Source: Colwellia sp. (GTDB lineage: Bacteria > Pseudomonadota > Gammaproteobacteria > Enterobacterales > Alteromonadaceae). Taken from it: a stretch of DNA of 49,929 nucleotides. The translations under genes were made by a program, and so were the position numbers. The stretch covers positions 1 to 49,929 of the forward strand of contig JAPYOP010000033.1 of the NCBI GenBank assembly GCA_029938115.1, written 5' to 3'. The stretch's first letter is position 1; every line of letters begins with the position of its first letter. The notes under the pieces were generated by a model. That model was not told the DNA's origin. It did not search any database and saw only the letters and a program-made list of their open reading frames with translations. Below, one piece after another: positions 18,078 through 30,074 of the stretch.

Positions 18078-18698
18078 CTACAAATTGTCAGAAGACCTTA
18101 AGGATAGTTCTCCTGCCGAGAATGTTTGCAGCTGATGCTCTACTAAAGCCAGTTTAGCCTGAGGTATTAAAAAACTAAACTGCACTTGTTGTAAATATTC
18201 TTGCTCAACAACTTGTCCTTCAACTTGACTAATTATATGCAATACATCATCAACTTGGCTATATTGACACGCTAAAGTTTTTGCCGCCATAGCTATTTTA
18301 GTTTTCGACTCTAAAAAGACTAAAGCTTGACGAACACTATCGGCATAAGCTCGCTGCAAACCGCCAGTACCTAACTTAGTACCACCAAAATATCGCACCA
18401 CTATAGCGCAAACTTCGCCAACACCACCGCCCTGTAAAACTGCTAGCATAGGCTTACCTGCCGTGCCACTCGGCTCACCGTCGTCTGAATAGCCATACCC
18501 TAAGCTATTCGCTGCAGCTTTTGTTAAAAAGGCATGGCAATGGTGACTCGCTTGTGGATGTTCTAATTGAAGCTGCTTAATATAACCTTTAGCTTCGTCA
18601 ATAGACGTACATGGAAAGAGGTAACAAATAAAACGACTGCGGTTAACTATGGTTTCGTGTTCTACCTTGTTAACCGCTATTTGATAAGGTTTGTCCAT
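18078..18698 (-). CDS. yigZ: YigZ family protein (IMPACT N-terminal domain)
   Basis: This 206-residue protein belongs to the YigZ/IMPACT (UPF0029) family. The N-terminal domain contains the signature GYSDDGEPSGTAGKPMLAVL and RYFGGTKLGTGGLQRAYAD; the C-terminal about 70 residues form the small ferredoxin-like domain. Eukaryotic IMPACT regulates Gcn2, but the bacterial role is not established. ATG at 18698 lies 7 bp after the pepQ stop, so the two genes are almost certainly co-translated. Confidence 0.95.
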   Translation of the reverse strand: MDKPYQIAVNKVEHETIVNRSRFICYLFPCTSIDEAKGYIKQLQLEHPQASHHCHAFLTKAAANSLGYGYSDDGEPSGTAGKPMLAVLQGGGVGEVCAIVVRYFGGTKLGTGGLQRAYADSVRQALVFLESKTKIAMAAKTLACQYSQVDDVLHIISQVEGQVVEQEYLQQVQFSFLIPQAKLALVEHQLQTFSAGELSLRSSDNL

Positions 18699-18705
18699 GA
18701 CAAAC

Positions 18706-20037
18706 TCATCCTAGCTCAAGATCACGAGTCATGTTTTCATTATGAGATTGGTGGACAATGATATTATCTTCGATACGGATACCACCAAAACAGCGCATTT
18801 CATCTACTTTCTGCCAGTTAACTTGATCACTATTGCTTGAGTCTTTTAAGTTTTGCAATAAAGAATCTATAAAATATAACCCTGGTTCAATAGTAAATAC
18901 TTGCCCTGCTTCAATTATTCGAGAGGTGCGCAAAAAGGCATGCTCTTTTGGCGAACTGATATGAGTACCACGTTCATCCGCCATAAATCCACCCATATCA
19001 TGCACTTGTAACCCAAGGTGATGGCCTAAACCATGAGGAAAGAACGTGCTAACAATACCTGACTCTACTGCTGTATCAGCACTAACATTAATAAAATTAA
19101 ACTCAACTAATACTTGGGCTATTTCCCGATAAGTGGCTATATGTAAATCAACATAGCTAACACCAGGTTTTAAACCGGCAACTGCTCTTAACATTAACTG
19201 ATTCATGCGAACAATCAGCTCGGCAAACCTATCTCGTTTAAAAGAATATGTGCGAGTAATATCCGCAGCATAACCATTAAAATTTGCACCTGCATCGATT
19301 AAAAACGAGCGATGTACTTGCGGCGCTTGTTTTTCAAAATGCATATAATGCAAGATGGAGCAATTTTCATTTAACGCGACAATGTTGCCATAAGGCACTT
19401 CGTTGTTATTATAACCAATAGCATTCAAGTAGGCATTTTGAATGTCATACTCTGTATCTCCATCAAAGAAAGCGGCTTTCGCTGCTTGATGAGCTTTAAC
19501 GGCTAAAGTGTTTGATTGACGCAGGCAAGTTTGTTCATAAGTACTTTTATAAGCGCGATGATAATGAAAATAATTTAGCATCGACTCAGGGTTAATTACT
19601 TCAAAACCTAGTGCTTTGGCAACTTCAATGTGGCTACCAATATAAGCAAAGTCTTTTTTATCATAGGGTAATAGTTTATCAACATCACTTGCTTGTTTTA
19701 GTATTTCAATATTAAAAAGATCTCCCCAATAGCTTTCTTCTAGTGGCGTTATTTTATGCCAAAAATCAACAGGTTGATAATAAATTAGCGTCGGTTTATC
19801 TTCACCGTTAACAATAAGCCAGCAATTAGGTGAGTTAATTAAAGGTAGCCAATGTTTGAAATGTGGATTAACACGAAAAGGATAGGTATTGTCATCAAGA
19901 AAAGCTTTAATTTCTTGGCCTGAATGAATAACCACACCTTCAATATTCTCACGTGAAAGTGCTTGCTTAGTTCTTTGTTGTAAGCATTCTATATGTGCTG
20001 GATATTCTTCTTTTAGCTTATTGATTAATATACTCAT
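18706..20037 (-). CDS. pepQ: Xaa-Pro dipeptidase PepQ (prolidase)
   Basis: PepQ cleaves dipeptides with C-terminal proline in the cytoplasm. The 443-residue protein has the pita-bread fold of the M24 family in its C-terminal half, with the five metal ligands visible in DAGANFNGYAADITRTY (two Asp), HGLGHHLGLQVHD (His), TIEPGLYF (Glu) and IRIEDNI (Glu). The N-terminal about 160 residues form the usual creatinase-like domain. The ATG at 20037 is preceded by AGGAGAG. It heads the pepQ-yigZ-trkH operon. Confidence 0.96.
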   Translation of the reverse strand: MSILINKLKEEYPAHIECLQQRTKQALSRENIEGVVIHSGQEIKAFLDDNTYPFRVNPHFKHWLPLINSPNCWLIVNGEDKPTLIYYQPVDFWHKITPLEESYWGDLFNIEILKQASDVDKLLPYDKKDFAYIGSHIEVAKALGFEVINPESMLNYFHYHRAYKSTYEQTCLRQSNTLAVKAHQAAKAAFFDGDTEYDIQNAYLNAIGYNNNEVPYGNIVALNENCSILHYMHFEKQAPQVHRSFLIDAGANFNGYAADITRTYSFKRDRFAELIVRMNQLMLRAVAGLKPGVSYVDLHIATYREIAQVLVEFNFINVSADTAVESGIVSTFFPHGLGHHLGLQVHDMGGFMADERGTHISSPKEHAFLRTSRIIEAGQVFTIEPGLYFIDSLLQNLKDSSNSDQVNWQKVDEMRCFGGIRIEDNIIVHQSHNENMTRDLELG

Positions 20038-20150
20038 TAAACTCTCCTGTTATTTTCCAATATCATAACACACCCAAGTTGGCTCTCGATAAAGAGCCGC
20101 GACACTCACCTAAGCAAGTGTGCATATATGTTTGCAGTTTGTTTTCAAGC

Positions 20151-22097
20151 TTAATCGCCAATACTCATATTTATTACTTGTTCAAATAACTGACTAACCT
20201 GACCCGGCTGATGTTGATAAATTTCTTGGTAAGCTAAAACACTTTTTACATAGTTTCGGGTCTCTTTATAGGGAATGGTTTCAATCCAAATATCCGCAGG
20301 AACGGCTTTAGCCCCTTTAAGCCAACTTTTTACTCTATATGGGCCAGCATTGTATGCTGCAGTAGCAAGCACCTGATTCCCTTTGTTTTTATCTAAAAGA
20401 ATTTTTAAATATTTAGTGCCAAGTTGAATATTATTATCGGCATTCAATAAATACTGACTAGTAACCCTGCCTTTCTTCCTTGTTGAAATTAACGTTTTTG
20501 CTGTATTTGGCATTAATTGCATTAAGCCTTTTGCGCCCACAGGTGAATGGGCATCGCTCATAAAGGAGCTTTCTCTTCTGGTGATAGCAAACGCCCATGA
20601 AGGCGCTATTTTTTGTATCTTGGCATGGCGTTTTATTTCTTTATCGAAAGCCTTAGGAAAGCGTAAAGCCACATCATCCAAATAACCTACATTTGCTAAA
20701 GTAAAAATAGTGCGATCAAACCACTGATTCTCATTCGCTATTTTTGCTGCTATTAATTTTTCTCGATTATTTAGCTGAGTGAGTAGGTAGTTCCACTCTG
20801 AACGTGCCTCTCTATATCGTCCTAAATTATGAAATTCAAAGGCTCTTTTAGCTGCTGAGTAGTTAATAACTTTGCGCTTTTCAGCCAAAGAAAATTCAAG
20901 TGGCTTATGCTGTAAATTTGCCGGTGCTTGTATATAACTTGCGGCTAAAAACCCGTAATAGTGACGCTCATTCGCTATTTGTTGCAGTAAATATTTACCT
21001 CGCTCATTAGCGCCCGTTGCAATCAAAGCTCTTGCATACCAATATTTCCATTTTAAATCATCTTTATGCTTAGTCGGTAATTGCTTTAACTCAACAATAA
21101 GTCGTTGCCAGTCTTTATTTCTCAGTGCTTGAGATAAACGCCATTGCAGCATATTTTGATTTAACGAATTAAAATCTAGTTTATCTAGCCACAATCGCGC
21201 AGCATGATGATTTTTTGCCGCTAAGGCTAGAGCAAATTTTTCTGTAATCTCTCGTTTTTGTGTACTGGTAAAAGTGAATTTTTGCTGTGCTTTTCTATAA
21301 CTACGAATAGCGGCATCTGGATAGCGCCATATAAATCGCTTTAGTCCATAAGTTAATATTTCTGTTTCTCGTATTGAGCGATTGGGAAAGTATTTCAATT
21401 TACTCACCATAGAAGTATCACGGCGAACTTTATGCCACAAACTTGCTAGGTACTGCTGTTCTGGTGGCAATAACTTGGTTAAATACGGAATGAGTGTGTG
21501 CTTGCCACCATCTGCAGCTAAACCAATTCGCTGCCAAATAACATCGTTGGTTCTATACCCAGCCTTTTGCCAGCGATCAAATAAGGGGTCACATGCTTTA
21601 TCTTGAGACTTCCCAACTACCCATAATTTTGTCACTTGTTGCAAAACCACACTTTCAGGTAAACCTGATAACAAGCTAAAATTCAATTGAAGGCAGGTTA
21701 ACCTAGCATTCGATGTAGGCTGATAGGCTTGTAAAAATAGCAGTCCTTGCTTTTTATTGGCTAAATAATTCAACCACCTTTTCCGTACTTTTCGTGCCAG
21801 CGGTGAACCTTGGTATTTTTCTAAGAAGGCTGTAATTTCTACTGCATCTGACAAGCGCATGCTGTGCAAAAGTCGTTTTTGATCTAAATATGGTTGTAAA
21901 GGATAATAATGAAGTTGGTTATACAAGGTCTGGTATTGTGCCGAGTTTTTTTTATGTGCTAATTTTTCAGCTTTAATAAATATTTGCTGTTGATTTTTGT
22001 CAGACGTTAACTTTAGTGGCTTACTCGCAAACAGCGGCAAGCTATAGCTTATAAACGCTAGCGTTACTAATATTGTTTTCACTAAGCTTGTTAGCAT
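20151..22097 (-). CDS. slt: Soluble lytic murein transglycosylase Slt
   Basis: Slt is a periplasmic enzyme that cleaves the MurNAc-GlcNAc bond of peptidoglycan with formation of 1,6-anhydroMurNAc. I start at ATG 22097 (648 residues), giving the signal peptide MLTSLVKTILVTLAFISYSL; a TTG at 22145 adds 16 polar residues before it. The long helical U and L superhelix occupies about 40-470. The C-terminal family-1 catalytic domain has RRESSF with catalytic glutamate near residue 509, SPVGAKGLMQLMPNTAK, NIQLGTKYL and ATAAYNAGPYRVKSWL. Length is close to E. coli Slt70. It is divergent from tusA across 120 bp. Confidence 0.95.
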   Translation of the reverse strand: MLTSLVKTILVTLAFISYSLPLFASKPLKLTSDKNQQQIFIKAEKLAHKKNSAQYQTLYNQLHYYPLQPYLDQKRLLHSMRLSDAVEITAFLEKYQGSPLARKVRKRWLNYLANKKQGLLFLQAYQPTSNARLTCLQLNFSLLSGLPESVVLQQVTKLWVVGKSQDKACDPLFDRWQKAGYRTNDVIWQRIGLAADGGKHTLIPYLTKLLPPEQQYLASLWHKVRRDTSMVSKLKYFPNRSIRETEILTYGLKRFIWRYPDAAIRSYRKAQQKFTFTSTQKREITEKFALALAAKNHHAARLWLDKLDFNSLNQNMLQWRLSQALRNKDWQRLIVELKQLPTKHKDDLKWKYWYARALIATGANERGKYLLQQIANERHYYGFLAASYIQAPANLQHKPLEFSLAEKRKVINYSAAKRAFEFHNLGRYREARSEWNYLLTQLNNREKLIAAKIANENQWFDRTIFTLANVGYLDDVALRFPKAFDKEIKRHAKIQKIAPSWAFAITRRESSFMSDAHSPVGAKGLMQLMPNTAKTLISTRKKGRVTSQYLLNADNNIQLGTKYLKILLDKNKGNQVLATAAYNAGPYRVKSWLKGAKAVPADIWIETIPYKETRNYVKSVLAYQEIYQHQPGQVSQLFEQVINMSIGD

Positions 22098-22217
22098 TAA
22101 TATCACGTATCCAAAATATATTTGATGCTTAAAAGTATAATGCAAGACAGCCGAAATAAAAATGCAGTAGAATACTTAATCTATAATCTTTTACTATTTT
22201 TAAATTATATCTCTATT

Positions 22218-22475
22218 ATGCCAAGTGTTTTGCCAAACAAAATTTTTCAGCAAACTGACCATACCCTTAATGCAATGGGCTTACGCTGCCCAGAGCCAGT
22301 AATGATGGTTCGGCTAAATATAAGAAAAATGTCTATTGGTGAAACATTATTAATTGAATGTGATGATCCCTCTACAACGCGTGATATACCCAGTTTTTGT
22401 CGATTTATGGAGCATGAACTTATTGCTAAACAAACAGATGAAAAACCTTATCTATACGTTATCAAGAAGAACTAA
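22218..22475 (+). CDS. tusA: Sulfur carrier protein TusA
   Basis: TusA relays sulfur from IscS to TusBCD for 2-thiolation of the wobble uridine in Lys, Glu and Gln tRNAs. The 85-residue protein carries the conserved [19 protein letters not shown] motif with the acceptor cysteine, and [20 protein letters not shown], nearly identical to E. coli TusA. The frame is open upstream to 22122, but the ATG at 22218 gives the family length; its ribosome-binding site is weak. Together with mnmE and mnmG in the same window it supplies both halves of the mnm5s2U modification. Confidence 0.95.
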   Translation: MPSVLPNKIFQQTDHTLNAMGLRCPEPVMMVRLNIRKMSIGETLLIECDDPSTTRDIPSFCRFMEHELIAKQTDEKPYLYVIKKN

Positions 22476-22559
22476 TTGTAAGTGGATATGTAGTGCTGGA
22501 ACTTTTTCTCAACTACAAGTTCTATACTTATATCTTTTAATGCAAGGAATCACATATTT

Positions 22560-23219
22560 ATGAACTTTTTAAATAAACTTTGGCAAAGCAACAAACTATT
22601 TATTCTTTTTATTCTACTAATGTCTGTGTTTAGAAGTGCTGTTGCCGACTGGTACACTGTGCCCACAGGCTCAATGCAGCCAACGATTAAAGTTGGCGAT
22701 CGGATCATAGTGAATAAAATGGCTTATGATTTAAGGCTACCCTTTACCCAACTCTCTTTATTTGCCACTGGCGAACCAAAAAGGGGAGAAATAGTCGTAT
22801 TTGAATCAAAGGCGGCTGATAATCGTTTAATTAAACGTATGATTGGTTTACCTGGTGACGTGATTGAAATGAAAAATGAAACGCTTTATATCAATGCTAA
22901 GGCGCTTCGTTATACGATAGATAAGCCGAGTGCCCAGCAATTATTCGCCACTGAGCAGATTGGTACCATTACCCATTCAATTCGTATTGATAAAAGTAAA
23001 AGTGATCAGTTTAGTACTTTCGGCCCTATAACTGTGCCCGATGATCACTACCTTGTTCTTGGTGATAATCGCCGTAATAGTGCTGATTCAAGGTTTTATG
23101 GCTTTGTACCTCGACATGAATTAAAAGGTAAAGCGACTGCTATCGCCTTCTCTCTTAATTATGGCAATTACTATATACCAAGAGATAATAGGTTCTTTAA
23201 AAACATTTATGATATTTAG
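22560..23219 (+). CDS. lepB: Signal peptidase I
   Basis: LepB cleaves signal peptides from proteins exported by Sec or Tat. The 219-residue S26A-family protein has a single N-terminal membrane helix (about 10-30). The catalytic serine is in VPTGSMQPT (about residue 38), the catalytic lysine in NRLIKRMIGLPGDV (about 97), and the box E motif is LGDNRRNSADSR. It is shorter than E. coli LepB (324 residues, two membrane helices) and is not beside lepA or rnc, so it may be one of several signal peptidases in the genome. It follows tusA after 84 bp and ends at a strong terminator. Confidence 0.93.
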   Translation: MNFLNKLWQSNKLFILFILLMSVFRSAVADWYTVPTGSMQPTIKVGDRIIVNKMAYDLRLPFTQLSLFATGEPKRGEIVVFESKAADNRLIKRMIGLPGDVIEMKNETLYINAKALRYTIDKPSAQQLFATEQIGTITHSIRIDKSKSDQFSTFGPITVPDDHYLVLGDNRRNSADSRFYGFVPRHELKGKATAIAFSLNYGNYYIPRDNRFFKNIYDI

Positions 23220-23236
23220 TGTTTCTCAGGCATAAA

Positions 23237-23260
23237 AAAGGGCATATCACTATGCCCTTT
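23237..23260. terminator. Bidirectional intrinsic terminator between lepB and glyS
   Basis: AAAGGGCATA (23237-23246) and TATGCCCTTT (23251-23260) form a perfect 10-bp stem with a TCAC loop. On the minus strand the hairpin is followed by a run of T residues (TTTTTTAT), strong for glyS; on the plus strand the tail is weaker (CATTTTAT). It lies between two convergent genes and fits both. Confidence 0.82.
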
Positions 23261-23281
23261 CATTTTATCTTTAGCTTGGTT

Positions 23282-25345
23282 TTACAATAAAGAAATATCA
23301 GCAATAGCTAAAAAGCTATTACGTATTTCATTTAGTAAGGTCAAACGATTGGTTTTCACTGCTTCATCGTCACTCATTACCATCACGTTATCAAAGAAAG
23401 TATCTATCGGTGTCTTCAACTGGGCTAACTCAGTTAATGCTGCTTGATAGTTTTTGTCTGCCATAAGTGGAGATACTATCAAACTAATTTTCTGAAAAGT
23501 TTCAGCGAGATCTTTTTCTGCTTGTTCGCTTGCCAATTCAGTTTTGAAACCCTCATAAAGTTGACCATCAAACTTGGCGAGAATATTCCCTACGCGTTTA
23601 TTGGCTGCGGCTAAGGTTTCTGCTTCCGGTAGTTCACCGAAATAACTTACCGCTTTGATTCGTTTTTCAAAATCTAATGGAGCACTTGGTTTTTTAGCTA
23701 ATACTGCTTGAATAACATCTACCGCAATACCCTGCTCTTGATAGAAAGCACGAAAACGACCCATAATGAAATCAAGCACATTTTCAGCGGTGTTTTCATT
23801 TGTTAACTTGTCACCGAACAAATCGATACTTTCGTTAATAAGCACTGCAAGGTCTAAATCAAGCTGTTTTTCTATAACTATACGTATCACTCCAATTGCC
23901 GCTCTTCGAAGCGCAAATGGGTCTTTATCGCCCTTAGGTGGTTGGTTAATACCAAAGATACCAACTAATGTATCTATTTTATCGCTAATAGCAACGGCAC
24001 AACCAATAGTAGCTTCAGGTAAGCTATCTCCGGCGAAACGCGGACGATACTGATCTTCTAGCGCCTGTGCTATCGCAGCAGATTCTCCATCATTTAAGGC
24101 GTAGTATTTCCCCATAGTACCTTGCACTTGTGGGAACTCTAAAACCATATCTGACATTAAATCGGTTTTACTTAATAATCCTGCGCGGTAAGCATCATCA
24201 CTATTTTCGCCTAATTGCTTGGCTATCACTTTGCTTAAGTCTGCGATGCGTTCTGATTTTGCTTTTAGTGTGCCTAACTGTTTTTGGAAAAGCACTGACT
24301 CTAATGTCGACAATCTCGATTCAAGTGTTTGTTTTTGATCAGTCTTAAAGAAAAACTCAGCATCAGCTAAACGTGGGCGAATAACTTTTTCATTACCAAA
24401 AACAATTTGGCTAGGGTCTTTCGATTGTATATTGGTAACAAAAATAAATTTGTTTACCAACTCACCATCACTATTAGTTACTGGAAAATATTTTTGATGA
24501 TCTTTCATTGAATAAATCAACGGCTCTGCTGGTACGTTAAGAAAATCTTCATCAAACGTTCCAACAAGTGTTACCGGCCATTCAACTAGAGAGGTAACTT
24601 CTTCAAGCAAATCTTCATCGATCATCGCTACAGCTGAAATATCATCTGCTACTTGTTTGATTTGAGCAATAATTTTATCTTGGCGAGCTTGATAGTCTAC
24701 TTCAACAAAGGCTTTTAATAATTCTGCTTGGTAATCATTTGCATGATTAAGCGTAACTAATCCTTGATGATGAAATCGGTGACCTTGTACTTGGTTACTA
24801 GAGTCTACACCTAAAGCAGAGCCTGCAATAACTTGCTCGCCATACATTAACGTTAACGTATGCACAGGACGAATAAACTGAATTCGTTCTGCGCCCCAAC
24901 GCATAGGTTTGGCAATGGGTAACTTATTTAGCGCAGTAGTCACCATATCAGGTACTAATTCACTAATTTTTTTGCCTGCAACGGTTGCTTTATGCAGTAA
25001 CCACTCACCTTTAGGTGTTGTTAACCGTTCAGCTTGTTCAACCGTAATACCATTTGAACGCGCCCATCCCATAGCTGCTCTACTTGGTTGCCCTTCTTCA
25101 TCAAAGGCTACATTTACTGCTGGGCCACGTTTTTCAACAATTTTATCAGATTGCTTATCAATTAATTCCAACACTTGTACAGCTAAGCGACGCGGAGTAG
25201 CAAACCATTTTATTTCTGAGTAGGCTAAATCATGGCTATCAAGTTGGCTCTTAATATTGTCATAAAGCGCTGTTGCTAATGTTTTCAATGCCTTCGGTGG
25301 CAATTCTTCCGTACCCAATTCAATTAGGAGAGTTTCAGTAGTCAT
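23282..25345 (-). CDS. glyS: Glycyl-tRNA synthetase beta subunit
   Basis: GlyS is the tRNA-recognising beta subunit of the alpha2-beta2 glycyl-tRNA synthetase. The 687-residue product matches E. coli GlyS (689). The N-terminal TLLIELGTEELPPKAL and the GERIQFIRPVHT-like segment are diagnostic, and the C-terminal about 100 residues form the anticodon-binding DALR-like domain. Its ATG overlaps the glyQ stop by one base (TAATG), the usual tight coupling of the two subunits. A strong terminator follows. Confidence 0.98.
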   Translation of the reverse strand: MTTETLLIELGTEELPPKALKTLATALYDNIKSQLDSHDLAYSEIKWFATPRRLAVQVLELIDKQSDKIVEKRGPAVNVAFDEEGQPSRAAMGWARSNGITVEQAERLTTPKGEWLLHKATVAGKKISELVPDMVTTALNKLPIAKPMRWGAERIQFIRPVHTLTLMYGEQVIAGSALGVDSSNQVQGHRFHHQGLVTLNHANDYQAELLKAFVEVDYQARQDKIIAQIKQVADDISAVAMIDEDLLEEVTSLVEWPVTLVGTFDEDFLNVPAEPLIYSMKDHQKYFPVTNSDGELVNKFIFVTNIQSKDPSQIVFGNEKVIRPRLADAEFFFKTDQKQTLESRLSTLESVLFQKQLGTLKAKSERIADLSKVIAKQLGENSDDAYRAGLLSKTDLMSDMVLEFPQVQGTMGKYYALNDGESAAIAQALEDQYRPRFAGDSLPEATIGCAVAISDKIDTLVGIFGINQPPKGDKDPFALRRAAIGVIRIVIEKQLDLDLAVLINESIDLFGDKLTNENTAENVLDFIMGRFRAFYQEQGIAVDVIQAVLAKKPSAPLDFEKRIKAVSYFGELPEAETLAAANKRVGNILAKFDGQLYEGFKTELASEQAEKDLAETFQKISLIVSPLMADKNYQAALTELAQLKTPIDTFFDNVMVMSDDEAVKTNRLTLLNEIRNSFLAIADISLL

Positions 25346-26268
25346 TATTTTTCTCCCTTTTTAGATTCTTTATTTTTGCACAAAGGGAAACCTAACGCTT
25401 CTCGCTTGGCGTAATAAGATTCTGCACAAGCCTTAGACAATGCACGAACTCGTAAAATATATCGCTGACGTTCGGTTACTGAAATGGCATGACGCGCATC
25501 AAGTAAATTAAACGCATGTGATGCTTTCATTACTTGTTCATAGGCTGGCAATGGTAAATTGGCTGCAATCAATTTTTGACTGTCTTTCTCGCATTGATCA
25601 AACTGCTTAAATAAGGCGTCAACATCGGCATGTTCAAAGTTGTACGTTGATTGCTCTACTTCGTTTTGATGGAAAACATCGCCGTAATATACTGTACCCA
25701 TAGGACCATCAGCCCAGACTAAGTCATAAATACTATCAACATTTTGAATATACATTGCCAAACGTTCTAAACCGTAAGTAATTTCACCCGTAACAGGAGT
25801 ACACTCTAAACCGCCCACTTGTTGAAAATAAGTAAACTGAGTTATTTCCATACCGTTAAGCCAAATTTCCCAACCTAAACCCCAAGCGCCTAATGTTGGT
25901 GACTCCCAGTTATCTTCAACAAACCGAATATCATGAACTAGTGGATCAATACCAAGTTCTTTCAACGAGTTAAGATATAACTCTTGAATGTTTTTTGGTG
26001 ATGGCTTCAGCATAACTTGAAATTGATAGTACTGCTGTAATCGGTTAGGGTTTTCACCATAACGCCCATCGGTAGGTCGTCGGCAAGGCTGTACATAAGC
26101 ACTGCTAATAGGCTCGGGACCTATAGAGCGTAAAAAAGTCATTGGGTGGAATGTTCCAGCACCAACTTCTAAGTCTAGCGGTTGTACTATCACACAACCT
26201 TGGCGTGACCAATAATCTTGCAACTGCAAGATTAGGCCTTGAAACGTTTTACAATTGAAACTAGTCAT
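25345..26268 (-). CDS. glyQ: Glycyl-tRNA synthetase alpha subunit
   Basis: GlyQ carries the class II aminoacylation site that forms glycyl-adenylate. The 307-residue protein shows [38 protein letters not shown] and the class II motif 3 region. ATG at 26268. It forms a two-gene operon with glyS and lies just downstream of the gyrB terminator on the same strand. Confidence 0.98.
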   Translation of the reverse strand: MTSFNCKTFQGLILQLQDYWSRQGCVIVQPLDLEVGAGTFHPMTFLRSIGPEPISSAYVQPCRRPTDGRYGENPNRLQQYYQFQVMLKPSPKNIQELYLNSLKELGIDPLVHDIRFVEDNWESPTLGAWGLGWEIWLNGMEITQFTYFQQVGGLECTPVTGEITYGLERLAMYIQNVDSIYDLVWADGPMGTVYYGDVFHQNEVEQSTYNFEHADVDALFKQFDQCEKDSQKLIAANLPLPAYEQVMKASHAFNLLDARHAISVTERQRYILRVRALSKACAESYYAKREALGFPLCKNKESKKGEK

Positions 26269-26333
26269 GGGTTTTCAAATTCACTTTTAATTTTAATTTT
26301 ATTTAATATTAACTACTTGTTTTTAAAACATAA

Positions 26334-26357
26334 ATGCCCGATTCGAAGACCGGGCAT
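26334..26357 (-). terminator. Intrinsic terminator after gyrB
   Basis: On the minus strand ATGCCCG and CGGGCAT (arms at 26351-26357 and 26334-26340) form a 7-bp stem, five of them G-C, with a 10-nt loop. A T-rich tail (TTTATGTTTT) follows. It sits 22 bp past the gyrB stop and before glyQ, so it should end the dnaA-dnaN-recF-gyrB transcript. Confidence 0.65.
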
Positions 26358-26379
26358 AGTATTATCCACTGATTATAAT

Positions 26380-28833
<2,454 letters not shown>

Positions 28834-30045
28834 CTATTCACTCTTATCTACATTACTTTTCTGATTTTTTATTTCAGAATCGCCTGGATACATTTCTGAT
28901 ACTATGCCATGTTTCACGTGAAACACTTTATAATTTTTTGTGTATTCTGCCTTTAAACTTTTATCCACCAAGTCTGTTCCATTACTATGTTCATTACAAC
29001 TAAAACGCTCAAAAAAAGGCTGTAGTACACTTCTTTCTATGGCAGTTATAAAAACTTGGCAATGCAACTTTTCTAAAGCTGATGATAAAATAGTTCGGGA
29101 ATTACAATCTAATTCTGCACCGATATCATCAACCAATAAAATTGGTTTTACTCGTTTAACTCTCGCAATCAATTTTGCTTGCGCGAAAGTTAATGCCAAT
29201 AAAAACAACTTTTGCTGTCCTCGAGACAACTGAGTTTCTAAAGACTGCTTATCAAGTAGAAACTTTACATCAAACTTATGTGCCCCATATAAACTATAAC
29301 CATAGCTAGACTCCCTTTCTTGGTTACTAGCAAGAACGTCTACTAGATCCCTCTTTTGTGGCCAGCCCTGCATATATTGTACAGTAACCCTACTTTTCAA
29401 GTCAGGAAGTAAAATTGCTAACCAGATATCTAGCTCTGCTACTATTGTCGAGACATACTCCTGTCTTAAAGTAGCTACCTCAATCGACATTTTGCAAAAC
29501 TGCTCGGTCCAATAAGGTAACATCGAATTAATTACGTTCGTGCCCTGAGTTAATCTTATACAAGCATTGCGCTGTTTTAAAACTCGATTAAAGTTTTTCC
29601 ATTGTTTAGAAAAAGTATGTTTCACGTGAAACATACCAAGATCAACAAATCGTCTTCTCTCTTTAGGTCCACCAAAAAAAAGTTTAAAACTCTCTGGTGT
29701 TACAATCTGAATTGCTATGTTCTTTGCAAGTTCAGACAAACGCGAATAACGTTCACCATCAATTTTTATATTAGTCAAACCTGAGCTAACATCTCGACTT
29801 AACCCTAATTGACAGTCATTATCATCTTTTACACTAACAACAAACTTAGTTGTATTATGGCAAGCAAGCACATCTGCTTTACTGGTACGGAATGATTTTC
29901 CGTGCCCTAGAAAAAAAAGGGCTTCCAGCAAACTGCTTTTTCCGCTGCCATTATCACCAACAAAAAAATTCAATTCCGGATGAAACTCTAAAGCTGCACC
30001 ATTTAAATTCCGAAAATTATGGGTAACTAATTTTGCAATGCTCAT
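28834..30045 (-). CDS. recF: DNA replication and repair protein RecF, with C-terminal extension and two internal parS sites
   Basis: RecF helps load RecA at single-strand gaps with RecO and RecR. The Walker A motif is GDNGSGKSSLLEAL (about 30-43), the ABC signature lies in SRGQQKLFLLAL and the Walker B in ILLVDDIGAELD. At 403 residues it is about 40 longer than E. coli RecF (357); the extra polar C-terminal tail starts after about residue 355. The pentapeptide FHVKH occurs twice, at 139-143 and 375-379, and both copies are encoded by perfect parS sites. The first falls where other RecF proteins have a similar FHxE/FHVE segment; the second is in the tail. Both lie in the same reading phase. 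ATG at 30045; third gene of the dnaA operon. Confidence 0.96.
   Translation of the reverse strand: MSIAKLVTHNFRNLNGAALEFHPELNFFVGDNGSGKSSLLEALFFLGHGKSFRTSKADVLACHNTTKFVVSVKDDNDCQLGLSRDVSSGLTNIKIDGERYSRLSELAKNIAIQIVTPESFKLFFGGPKERRRFVDLGMFHVKHTFSKQWKNFNRVLKQRNACIRLTQGTNVINSMLPYWTEQFCKMSIEVATLRQEYVSTIVAELDIWLAILLPDLKSRVTVQYMQGWPQKRDLVDVLASNQERESSYGYSLYGAHKFDVKFLLDKQSLETQLSRGQQKLFLLALTFAQAKLIARVKRVKPILLVDDIGAELDCNSRTILSSALEKLHCQVFITAIERSVLQPFFERFSCNEHSNGTDLVDKSLKAEYTKNYKVFHVKHGIVSEMYPGDSEIKNQKSNVDKSE
28910..28925. other. parS centromere site (copy in recF tail)
   Basis: TGTTTCACGTGAAACA is a perfect 16-bp palindrome identical to the consensus ParB binding site of bacterial chromosomes. It lies in the 3' end of recF, in the codons for residues 374-379. 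parA and parB are in the same window (48.1-49.8 kb). Confidence 0.93.
29618..29633. other. parS centromere site (copy in central recF)
   Basis: A second perfect TGTTTCACGTGAAACA, 708 bp from the first and in the same codon phase, encodes residues 138-143 of RecF (MFHVKH). The two sites lie about 15.5 kb from oriC at 45.2 kb. I found no further perfect copy in the window. Confidence 0.93.
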
Positions 30046-30074
30046 TTACTATAATTCAATACGCTAAGAGTAAA

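Noticed and set aside
22122-22217. N-terminal extension of tusA by 32 residues
   Set aside because: The extra residues overlap the slt leader, do not resemble TusA, and the ATG at 22218 gives the family length.
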